Source of the DNA: Methanobacteriaceae archaeon
GTDB taxonomy: Archaea; Methanobacteriota; Methanobacteria; Methanobacteriales; Methanobacteriaceae
Reading direction: 5' to 3'
NCBI GenBank assembly: GCA_017883605.1
Contig: JADGNH010000047.1
Span: 1 to 12,655, forward strand
DNA: 12,655 nt
Below are positions 5,549 through 11,845 of the stretch, piece after piece (within the stretch, counting starts at the first letter, position 1; each line of letters opens with the position of its first letter). Made by a program: the position numbers and the translations under genes. Below the pieces are notes generated by a model. That model was not told where the DNA came from. It did not search any database and worked only from the letters and a program-made list of their open reading frames with translations.

Positions 5549-7645
5549 ATGGGGTATCAGATGGATAAAAGTACCGTGCAGAAAACAAAAAGATCAATCT
5601 TTTACTGGATAGGACGTACCCTGATAATATGGGTTGGCGGGGTTTTGGGATTAATGCTCATAAGTCGTTTGTCTGTCGGTTTAGAGGTTAGCAACTGGGA
5701 AACCGCTTTCATAGTGGTGCTGCTGGTTGGCATTCTTAACGCCCTTTTCTGGCCCTTGATATCCCGTGTATTCCTACCTTTCATGGTTTATACCGTGGGG
5801 GTGGGTTCACTTCTTTTAAACGGTCTTTTAATCTGGGTGGTCAGTAATTTTGTCCCGGGAATAAGTATTGAGGGCATGGCATTGATTCTCACCCCCATTG
5901 GGATGACCCTGGTCACCACCATTTTATCTTACATTTTAACCGCGGACGACGATGCCGCTTATTACCGTATAGTTTTAAGGCACAAAATCATAGAATCAGA
6001 AGGAAAAGAACATAAAAAGAATCCAGGAGTTATTTTTTTAGAAATAGACGGCTTAGCAGAGAAAATACTAAAAGAAGCCATGGATAAAGGACATATGCCA
6101 ACCTTAAAAAGTTGGCTCAAGGAGGGAACCCACAAAATAACTGGTTGGGAGACTGATCTATCCAGCCAGACCGGTGCCAGTCAAGCCGGTATTCTACACG
6201 GAAATAACTACAATATACCTGCATTTCGATGGGTGGAAAAGCCTAATAATAATAAAGTAATGGTTTCTACCGGTCTAAATGATGCCCCCGTCATTGAAGA
6301 ACGGATTTCAGATGGTAAGGGGCTTCTCTATTCGAATGGGGCCAGCCGTTCCAATCTATTTTCAGGCGATGCTGGAGACGTGATATTCACCTACAGCAAA
6401 CTTAAAGACCTTAAAAGGTTTTATTCTAAGAGCTGGTATTATTTTTATTCCAGTCCATCCAGTTTCAGCCGTATTATAGTCCTTTTCTTCGGAGAAGTGA
6501 TTTTAGATTTCATATCCCAAATAACCCATAGTTTGAGGAATATAAGGCCGCGTATCCGGCGCGGCCTGGTCTACCCCTTTGTACGTGCTGGGGCTGCCAT
6601 ATTTCTTCGAGAAATAACTACCTACACCCTGATTGGGGATATAATTAATGGTGATGTGGATGTGGGCTACGTCACCTATCTGGGGTATGATGAGATAGCC
6701 CACCATTCTGGAGTTCGAGATGCTGACGCATTCCATGCATTAAGGGGATTGGATAAACAGTTTAAAAGGTTAGAACAAGCTAAAAAGTACGCTGAACGTC
6801 CTTATTACCTGGTGGTACAGTCTGATCATGGCCAGACCAATGGTGCCACCTTCAAGCAGCGCTATGGTATCACCCTGGAGGATTTGGTCCGGGATCTGAT
6901 GCCCTCGGAAATCAACATCTACAGTAAACTCTCATCCAATGAAGATCATTTTGGCCAGGCCATCACTGCACCGGGAAAAGATGCGAAACGTTACCTGGTA
7001 AATAAAAAAGACACTGTTTTTGAAGATACCCGGAAAGTAAAAAACAGTACCTTAAAGACCTTCAACAAAAACTACGAAGCAAAAGAGATTCCTAAAAAAA
7101 TTTCCAAAGAGGATGCTGATGCAATTGTACTGGCATCAGGAAACCTGGGATTGATCTATTTAACCCAGTGGAAAGATCGCCTCACCTATGAAAAGATGAA
7201 CCATTTTTATCCCAATTTAATCCAGGGAGTTGTCAAACACCCTGGTGTGGGTTTTATCATGGTAAAATCTTCAAAACACGGGCCTCTAGCCCTTAATGAT
7301 AAGGGATGTTACCATCTGGCTGACCATACAGTGGAAGGAGAAAATCCTCTGGATAACTTCGGTCCACGGGCAGCAGAACATCTTCTTAGAACTGATGGAT
7401 TCGAGTATGTCCCCGATATCCTGGTAATAAGTCTTTATGATCCTGAAAAAGATGAAGTAGCTGCTTTTGAAGAGTTGGTTGGCAGTCATGGTGGTTTAGG
7501 TGGTACGCAATCACAGCCCTTTATAATGCATCCAGTGGAATGGGATTTGGGTGGTGAGGAAATTATAGGGGCGGAAAAATTACACCAGGTGCTTAAGGAT
7601 CAGCTTAAAAAAGTTTTAGGTTCAAATCAAGCTATAAATGGTTAA
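5549..7645 (+). CDS. alkaline-phosphatase-superfamily phosphodiesterase with N-terminal holin-like membrane domain
   Basis: A 698-residue two-part protein. Residues about 18-132 form a four-helix membrane domain resembling the phage_holin_4_2/Mycobacterial 4TM (DUF360-like) family, here acting as an anchor. From about 158 there is a type I phosphodiesterase/nucleotide pyrophosphatase-like domain of the alkaline phosphatase superfamily. Visible likely metal-site elements are FLEIDG (D167), the nucleophile region SSQTGASQAG (T208 likely), GYDEIAHHSG (D381, H385), QSDHGQ (D426, H427) and SHGGLGGTQSQ (H647). It should hydrolyse a phosphoester at the membrane; which side and which substrate are not clear. 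ATG 5549 has AGGG four nt upstream; ATG 5561 with GGGGT five nt upstream is an equal choice and removes only four residues. A T11 tract follows at 7713-7723. Confidence 0.85.
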   Translation: MGYQMDKSTVQKTKRSIFYWIGRTLIIWVGGVLGLMLISRLSVGLEVSNWETAFIVVLLVGILNALFWPLISRVFLPFMVYTVGVGSLLLNGLLIWVVSNFVPGISIEGMALILTPIGMTLVTTILSYILTADDDAAYYRIVLRHKIIESEGKEHKKNPGVIFLEIDGLAEKILKEAMDKGHMPTLKSWLKEGTHKITGWETDLSSQTGASQAGILHGNNYNIPAFRWVEKPNNNKVMVSTGLNDAPVIEERISDGKGLLYSNGASRSNLFSGDAGDVIFTYSKLKDLKRFYSKSWYYFYSSPSSFSRIIVLFFGEVILDFISQITHSLRNIRPRIRRGLVYPFVRAGAAIFLREITTYTLIGDIINGDVDVGYVTYLGYDEIAHHSGVRDADAFHALRGLDKQFKRLEQAKKYAERPYYLVVQSDHGQTNGATFKQRYGITLEDLVRDLMPSEINIYSKLSSNEDHFGQAITAPGKDAKRYLVNKKDTVFEDTRKVKNSTLKTFNKNYEAKEIPKKISKEDADAIVLASGNLGLIYLTQWKDRLTYEKMNHFYPNLIQGVVKHPGVGFIMVKSSKHGPLALNDKGCYHLADHTVEGENPLDNFGPRAAEHLLRTDGFEYVPDILVISLYDPEKDEVAAFEELVGSHGGLGGTQSQPFIMHPVEWDLGGEEIIGAEKLHQVLKDQLKKVLGSNQAING

Positions 7646-7712
7646 TATACCATAATGGGATTGTATATCTGTTTTTAGGAATAGACTTGTTATATTTGTT
7701 TTAAATTTGAGA

Positions 7713-7723
7713 TTTTTTTTTTT
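7713..7723 (+). terminator. oligo-T terminator after the membrane phosphodiesterase
   Basis: A run of eleven T residues lies 67 nt past the stop codon, the longest T tract in the window. It fits archaeal termination and ends the plus-strand run before the minus-strand DUF2769 gene. Confidence 0.5.
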
Positions 7724-7780
7724 AGATTACAAAAATTCTTTAGATTAAATTTCATATATTTTTAAAAATTAAATTCATAT

Positions 7781-7857
7781 TATTAATTTATAGTTCCTGG
7801 TTTATCTTTCTATTAATTTTATAGTTCCTTTTTTCCAGTTTATTAATTTTATAGTTC
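7781..7857 (+). repeat. three 30-bp-period repeats spanning the DUF2769 stop codon
   Basis: TATTAATTT(T)ATAGTTC occurs at 7781-7797, 7811-7828 and 7841-7857. The stop codon of the minus-strand gene (7849-7851) lies in the third copy and is echoed in the two copies downstream of it. The copies differ mainly by one T; the intervening bases are pyrimidine-rich and less conserved. Confidence 0.85.
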
Positions 7858-8160
7858 TGCTTTTCCATTCTGGCAGAAATATGCGTTATAACCACCATTT
7901 TTAAGTCTGTATTCCTCCCATATGGGACATTTTTCACATATACACTTTTTATTGAAGTCAATATCATGGCATAAAGCTTTACCAGTTGTACAGTACATTC
8001 CCGGAACCCGGTCCCGTTCAAAATACATACCACTCTCGCTGCTCCAGGCTATCTCCAGCATTATCCTCCTTTTTCCCTCAGCACATTCACTTTCAGCCTG
8101 GACTGGACATTGTGGACAGAGACATCTTTTAATGTTTTTCACACTAAAGTCGATCTGCAT
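7849..8160 (-). CDS. Cys-rich DUF2769-type protein
   Basis: A 103-residue soluble protein with ten cysteines when read from ATG 8160. Two CxCxxCP clusters occur, KRCLCPQCPV (C13, C15, C18) and KKCICEKCPI (C73, C75, C78), plus C26, C57, C64 and C96. The halves look like a diverged internal duplication. The pattern matches what I recall of DUF2769, a small Cys-rich family of unknown function common in methanogens; metal or Fe-S binding is likely but unproven. The open frame runs up to 8268, but the upstream part is poor coding sequence and ATG 8160 is preceded by GGGGG ten nt upstream; a TTG three nt earlier would have tighter spacing. A 13-codon frame overlaps the start (8144-8182). The gene is divergent from the cadD-like gene. 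Confidence 0.72.
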   Translation of the reverse strand: MQIDFSVKNIKRCLCPQCPVQAESECAEGKRRIMLEIAWSSESGMYFERDRVPGMYCTTGKALCHDIDFNKKCICEKCPIWEEYRLKNGGYNAYFCQNGKAEL

Positions 8161-8182
8161 CAAATTCAAACCCCCTGAACAT
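8144..8182 (-). CDS. possible 12-residue leader ORF overlapping the DUF2769 start
   Basis: On the minus strand ATG at 8182 has GGGGG five nt upstream, better spaced than that of the main gene, and encodes MFRGGFEFDADRL-like 13 codons counting the stop offset (M-F-R-G-G-F-E-F-D-A-D-R-L... ends at TAG 8144-8146). It ends 17 nt inside the DUF2769 gene in another frame. The AGGGGGTT element occurs twice in a row, once before each ATG. It could tune translation, or be chance. No homologue is recognised. Confidence 0.2.
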   Translation of the reverse strand: MFRGFEFDADRL

Positions 8183-8295
8183 TTTAACCCCCTAAATTTT
8201 AGATATGGAACACTATTTGACTCTAAATGCTTAAATGTAAGAAAATGAAACCATTGTGGATGATACAATAAGAATTCCCTTATCAGGGGAAAGTG

Positions 8296-8308
8296 AGTTA
8301 CAGTAACT
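8296..8308. promoter_or_regulatory. 13-bp palindrome (candidate operator of the DUF2769 gene)
   Basis: AGTTACAGTAACT is a perfect dyad with 6-bp arms and one central base, 136 bp upstream of the DUF2769 ATG and 332 bp from cadD. A looser TTCCCT/AGGGGAA inverted pair lies just before it (about 8276-8292). The regulator is unknown. Confidence 0.3.
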
Positions 8309-8360
8309 TAACTGCTTCTGATAGTTATTTATTTTTTCTGATTATTAAATATTAACAAAA

Positions 8361-8410
8361 TTACTTTAAATTACTTTAAACATTGCCAAAGTTACCTTAA
8401 ATTACTTTAA
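8361..8410 (+). repeat. paired TTACTTTAAA repeats
   Basis: TTACTTTAAA occurs at 8361-8370 and 8371-8380. A diverged pair, TTACCTTAAA and TTACTTTAAT, follows at about 8392-8411, giving a higher-order period near 30 bp. Confidence 0.7.
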
Positions 8411-8602
8411 TCTATATTAAAACTATATTAATTATTTAAAATTATATTATATCATCTTAAAATCATTTCAATAATATTAGAAGCAATTTTAAACTTCTAA
8501 AATCTAAGAAAAGAATTAAATCTTAAAAAAAGGTAAAATATTAAGATTATAAATACATTTTAAAAAATTTATAGACTTCACATATTTTTTTAATCTCAAG
8601 AA

Positions 8603-8610
8603 TTTATAAA
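8603..8610 (+). promoter_or_regulatory. TATA box of the cadD-like gene
   Basis: TTTATAAA is placed so that transcription would begin near 8632. That leaves only a very short leader before ATG 8640, or about 17 nt containing AGGA before ATG 8649. Confidence 0.45.
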
Positions 8611-8639
8611 GGATAAATCTTTTTTAGAATAAAAAAGGA

Positions 8640-9245
8640 ATGAGATTCATGGAAACAGCTTTTCTAATTATAATTACCTTATCCGCATTTATTGCCACTA
8701 ATCTGGACGATATATTCATTTTAATGGCGTTTTTCGCCAGCTCGGACTTTAAGAAGGAGGAGGTTGTCCTGGGGCAGTACCTGGGTATGATCATGCTTAT
8801 CCTGATAAGTTCTCTGGCCTACCTGTTTCAACTTATCATACCATCTTACTGGATCGGTCTTTTAGGGATATTTCCCATAATCATCGGGGTCAGAAATCTC
8901 TTAAATATAAGGAAAGATCCAGCTCAGCAAATACCAAAAAAGGTAGAAAACAATTCATTTTCAGGAAAAACTGGTTTAAAGTCTTTTCAAATTGCCGGGG
9001 TGACATTTGCCAACGGTGGTGATAATCTGGGAGTTTATGCTCCATTATTCGCGGGTTTAGATCTCCAGGAGTTACTTCAGGTAATCCTGATATTTTTGGT
9101 TATGACAGGCTTATGGTGCTTTTTAAGCTTTAAAATAGTTAATAATAGGATAATCGGAACTAAAATCAGAATTTACGGTCATTTAATACTTCCATTTGTT
9201 CTTATTGCCATTGGGTTCTATATAATCTTACAGGGCTTTTTTTAG
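8640..9245 (+). CDS. CadD-family cadmium-resistance-type transporter
   Basis: A 201-residue membrane protein with about five helices, of the cadmium-resistance transporter family (Cad, LysE-like superfamily). Family marks are ATNLDDIFILMAFF near the N-terminus (N21-D23-D24) and VTFANGGDNLGVYAPLF in the middle (F123 to N129). The two acidic N/D motifs sit in paired repeat halves separated by a hydrophilic loop (about 91-112). Bacterial members are tied to cadmium resistance; the ion moved here is not known. ATG 8640 abuts the AAAAAAGGA tract with no spacing, so the in-frame ATG 8649 (METAFLI), with AGGAATGA upstream, may be the true start. Its last codons run into T7, which may terminate it. 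It is followed by the separately promoted ABC genes. Confidence 0.85.
   Translation: MRFMETAFLIIITLSAFIATNLDDIFILMAFFASSDFKKEEVVLGQYLGMIMLILISSLAYLFQLIIPSYWIGLLGIFPIIIGVRNLLNIRKDPAQQIPKKVENNSFSGKTGLKSFQIAGVTFANGGDNLGVYAPLFAGLDLQELLQVILIFLVMTGLWCFLSFKIVNNRIIGTKIRIYGHLILPFVLIAIGFYIILQGFF
9237..9243 (+). terminator. oligo-T overlapping the cadD-like stop codon
   Basis: GGGC followed by T7 spans the last Phe codons and the first base of the TAG stop. A weak archaeal terminator is possible, but the tract is short and may only reflect the Phe-Phe end. Confidence 0.25.
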
Positions 9246-9291
9246 ACATTATAATTTCACGTATTGTATCGATAGAGGTTATTAAGATATC

Positions 9292-9301
9292 TTATATATA
9301 A
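9292..9301 (+). promoter_or_regulatory. TATA box of the ABC exporter cluster
   Basis: TTATATATAA would place the transcript start near 9320, about 65 nt before the ATPase start and upstream of its AGGTGAT ribosome site. It supports separate transcription from the cadD-like gene. Confidence 0.4.
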
Positions 9302-9334
9302 TAAATCAAATTTAAAAATAAATCAAATTTAAAC
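9301..9334 (+). repeat. 17-bp tandem repeat between cadD-like and ABC genes
   Basis: ATAAATCAAATTTAAAA (9301-9317) is followed directly by ATAAATCAAATTTAAAC (9318-9334), identical but for the last base. It lies just downstream of the TATA box, over the expected transcript start. Confidence 0.85.
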
Positions 9335-9386
9335 CAAAGTTACAAAATTGATATGGTCAAGTAGTGTGTTTAAAGGTGATTTGAAA

Positions 9387-10304
9387 TTGCATTCAAATAA
9401 TTCTATGATAAAAATAGATTCTTTGAACAAGTCTTTCGGCAGAATCAGGGCTCTGGATAATCTTAATCTTGAAATAGAGAAGGGGGAACTTCTGGGGATT
9501 ATCGGGCCCAATGGGGCGGGTAAGACCACCGCCATCAGGATAATCTGTTGCATACTCCAGCCAGATTCAGGGGATATTCTGGTGGACGGCATGAGCATCC
9601 ACCAGGACCAGATCAAAATTAAGTCAATGATCGGCTACCTGCCAGAGGAACCTAACCTTTACGAACGTTTTAAAGCCAGAGATCTGCTGCGCTATTTTGC
9701 AGAACTTTACGGGGTCCCGAAGGGAGAGACAGAGGGCAGAATAGACGAACTCCTGGAACTGGTGGGGATGAGCCATCGGGCTGGTGACAGGATAAATACT
9801 TTTTCCAAGGGACTCAGACAAAGGATTGGCATTGCCCGGGCTTTGATCCACGACCCTGAAATTTTGATATTTGATGAACCCACCATGGGCCTGGATCCGG
9901 CAACCTCCAACACCATCAGGGAATTTATAAGGCAACTTAAGGGAGATAAAACCATGATACTGTGCACCCACTACATGGACGAAGCAGACGCTCTCTGTGA
10001 TCGGGTTGCTATTCTGAATCAGGGCCAGATCATTGACCTGGGAACCCCTGATTACCTTAAATCCAAGGTACACGGAGACATCATCCTCCAGATAAAAGTC
10101 AAAAACCCGCAACCTGTCGATGAAACTGTTATACGTAACTTTGATTCGGTAGAGGGAATTGACATTATTGATGACCAGTTTTCCATTTCTTTAAGATCAA
10201 AAAACAACATTTCTAATATAATAGATGTTTTTGGGGATAGAGTTCTCTCAGTGAATACCAAAGAACCAACTTTAGAGGATGTGTTCATAAACACCGTAGA
10301 TTAG
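9387..10304 (+). CDS. ABC-2 type exporter, ATP-binding protein
   Basis: This is the nucleotide-binding subunit of an ABC-2 exporter of the NatA/CcmA-like type. Numbered from the internal ATG 9405, Walker A GPNGAGKT is at 34-41, the Q-loop region YLPEEPNLY at 78-86 (Glu81 where Gln is usual, a variant seen in this family), the signature FSKGLRQR at 133-140, Walker B ILIFDEP at 153-159, the D-loop GLD at 162-164 and the switch His at 189. The C-terminal EPTLEDVF (287-294) is typical of ABC-2 exporters. All ATPase residues are intact. The frame opens at 9348; TTG 9387 is chosen because AGGTGAT (9374-9380) lies six nt upstream, but TTG 9381 or ATG 9405 are possible. Two permeases follow, after an unusual 323-nt gap. 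The exported compound is unknown. Confidence 0.9.
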   Translation: MHSNNSMIKIDSLNKSFGRIRALDNLNLEIEKGELLGIIGPNGAGKTTAIRIICCILQPDSGDILVDGMSIHQDQIKIKSMIGYLPEEPNLYERFKARDLLRYFAELYGVPKGETEGRIDELLELVGMSHRAGDRINTFSKGLRQRIGIARALIHDPEILIFDEPTMGLDPATSNTIREFIRQLKGDKTMILCTHYMDEADALCDRVAILNQGQIIDLGTPDYLKSKVHGDIILQIKVKNPQPVDETVIRNFDSVEGIDIIDDQFSISLRSKNNISNIIDVFGDRVLSVNTKEPTLEDVFINTVD

Positions 10305-10627
10305 AATTAAATGAAGCTAGAAATGTAAAGTAAGTCATAAATTGAAGCTAATAAAAGACCGTGTATTTGGAATAGATGGGGTTAGTAAAGATATCGTAGA
10401 TACATTTGGATTGGGTTAAGTAAACATTTAGATAGGAAGATGAGCTTGAAATTTTTAATCAGATAGGTTATTAATCATTAGGTCATCACTCATTAGGTCC
10501 TTAGTCAAGTAGTTCATCAGTCAGTGGATCATTAATCGATTAAGGGTCATTAATCGAGAGTTATTAATCTAGTAAGGGTAATTAATCGAGAGTTATTAAT
10601 CTAGTAAGTGTAATTAAAGGTCGTGTC
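10305..10627 (+). other. 323-bp repeat-rich gap inside the ABC cluster
   Basis: No credible coding frame exists here. Just after the ATPase stop, TTAAATGAAGCTA (10307-10319) is echoed as ATAAATTGAAGCTA (10337-10350). Looser repeats of TTTGGAT/GGGTTAGTAAA follow (about 10366-10425), then an ATTAATC-rich array (10453-10617). The gap is far longer than the 18 nt between the two permeases. Confidence 0.75.
10531..10617 (+). repeat. 32-bp tandem repeat with adjacent perfect palindrome
   Basis: A 32-bp unit at 10549-10580 (starting ATTAATCGAGAG, ending CTAGTAAGGGTA) is repeated at 10581-10612 with one mismatch, and ATTAA of a third begins at 10613. Each unit contains ATTAATC twice, 14 bp apart. 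Just upstream, TTAATCGATTAA (10532-10543) is a perfect 12-bp palindrome built on the same core. The array ends about 10 nt before the permease ATG, so it lies across its leader. Confidence 0.85.
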
Positions 10628-11827
10628 ATGAATTTCACTACCATAAGCAGATGGGAATTTAAGGAGAGCCTTAAAAGTAAGAAGTTTCTTATGATATTCT
10701 TTTTACAGCTTTCGGTGCTGTTTTTAATGATATTCGTATTCAACTCCTTTGCTACCAACATCCAATCAGAAAAGGGTATCTCCCTTACACCGTCCCTTTC
10801 TGGATTCGCCTCTCTGGATGTCGATGACCAGGGGCAGCTTTTTTCAAAGTACATAAACCCAGAGATCATAGATATAAAGGCATCTAATTCTAACACATCT
10901 GTGAAGAGATTGGAGGAGGGTAAAACCACCGGTTTCGTCATGGTTTCAGAGGATTCCCTGGATAGAATCAATCGTATGGAAACCATAAATGTAGAACTCT
11001 ACCTGGACTACCGCGACCCCAAAAGGAGTGTAATAAGGGATGAAGTGAATGCAACGGCTAAAATAATGGCTAATGCTATTTCAACTTCGTGGATAGATTC
11101 TTTAACTCCTCAAAACACCACACAAACAGTGGTTAATCAAGAGAACACTGGGGAGCCACTTTCACTTCAGATCATAAGGAAGGCCATGATCGCCATACTC
11201 CTCTTCCTGCCGTTGTTTCTTTTTGGTAATATGGTGATTGATAGTGTGGTGGGGGAAAAAGAGAGAAAAACCGGGGAGATACTAATGGCCATGCCCCTAT
11301 CACCGGCTGATATAATTTTAGGGAAAAGTATAGCTGTAATAGGAATAATAGCCCTGCAGGTTGCTCTGTGGATGATAATTCTTTTAACAGCTGGCTTTGA
11401 GATTAAAAGTCCCATTATAGTTTATATTTTAATTTTAATGACCTCCATACCCATAATAGGAGTAACCACCATTGTAACTGCGTATGCAAAAAATTACAAA
11501 GAAGCGGGTATTGGCATAACTTTTGCCTACATTGGGGTTGTAGGTTTTTTAATAGTACCTGCGCTGGCATATCTTTCGGGACAGAGTTTACTGGCCAATA
11601 TTTCCCCTATGACCATGGTAATGAGGCTTTTCTCAGGAGAGGCCATTCCCTTCTGGCAGTTCTTCATCCCCATCACTTTCGTCCTACTGGTGAGCGCAGT
11701 CTCCTACGGGATTTCGATAAAACTTTTTGAGAGAGACGATGTAGTTTTTGGACCTAGACCTGGAATAATAAGACTTATAATTGAATTAACTGGCTTTAAG
11801 AAGGTTTTAAAATCGGATAGCAACTAA
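10628..11827 (+). CDS. ABC-2 type exporter permease, first
   Basis: A 399-residue membrane subunit of an ABC-2 exporter (NatB-like, ABC2_membrane_3 architecture). One N-terminal membrane helix (about 20-40) is followed by a long, mostly hydrophilic extracytoplasmic domain (about 42-183). Then come five or so helices (about 187-207, 231-255, 262-286, 292-317, 342-362). The conserved coupling segment SVVGEKERKTGEILM lies at 206-220 after the second helix. The short basic tail is cytoplasmic. ATG 10628 has AAAGGT seven nt upstream. It lies in the same direction as the ATPase but behind a 323-nt repeat-rich gap, so its expression may be partly independent. The second permease starts 18 nt after its stop. 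Confidence 0.88.
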   Translation: MNFTTISRWEFKESLKSKKFLMIFFLQLSVLFLMIFVFNSFATNIQSEKGISLTPSLSGFASLDVDDQGQLFSKYINPEIIDIKASNSNTSVKRLEEGKTTGFVMVSEDSLDRINRMETINVELYLDYRDPKRSVIRDEVNATAKIMANAISTSWIDSLTPQNTTQTVVNQENTGEPLSLQIIRKAMIAILLFLPLFLFGNMVIDSVVGEKERKTGEILMAMPLSPADIILGKSIAVIGIIALQVALWMIILLTAGFEIKSPIIVYILILMTSIPIIGVTTIVTAYAKNYKEAGIGITFAYIGVVGFLIVPALAYLSGQSLLANISPMTMVMRLFSGEAIPFWQFFIPITFVLLVSAVSYGISIKLFERDDVVFGPRPGIIRLIIELTGFKKVLKSDSN

Positions 11828-11845
11828 ATGATATGGTAAAATTAT

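Larger units (their letters stand above)
8161..8639. other. 479-bp AT-rich divergent intergenic region
   Basis: This lies between the DUF2769 gene (minus) and the cadD-like gene (plus). It contains a perfect palindrome at 8296-8308 and paired TTACTTTAAA repeats at 8361-8410. A TATA element at 8603-8610 serves cadD. The rest is A/T-rich without a credible reading frame or RNA structure. Confidence 0.7.

Noticed and set aside
5549..5945. Prophage holin as evidence of a phage remnant
   Set aside because: The holin-like helices are in frame with a chromosomal-type phosphodiesterase, and no other phage gene, integrase or attachment site is present.
6546..6566. GC-rich perfect inverted repeat GGCCGCG-(7)-CGCGGCC inside the phosphodiesterase gene
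   Set aside because: It is unusual for the AT-rich background, but it encodes an Arg-rich stretch (RPRIRRG) in frame and no regulatory context is visible, so chance is the simplest explanation.
7788..8033. Minus-strand frame ending in repeated NYKIN units
   Set aside because: The repeated peptide is only the 30-bp DNA repeat at the DUF2769 stop read in another frame, and the frame overlaps the Cys-rich gene.
9624..10112. Minus-strand frame of 162 codons inside the ABC ATPase gene
   Set aside because: It is antisense to intact Walker and signature motifs and has no recognisable product.
10531..10617. CRISPR-like array
   Set aside because: The 32-bp unit is in direct tandem with no spacers, only two full copies are present, and no cas gene is nearby.
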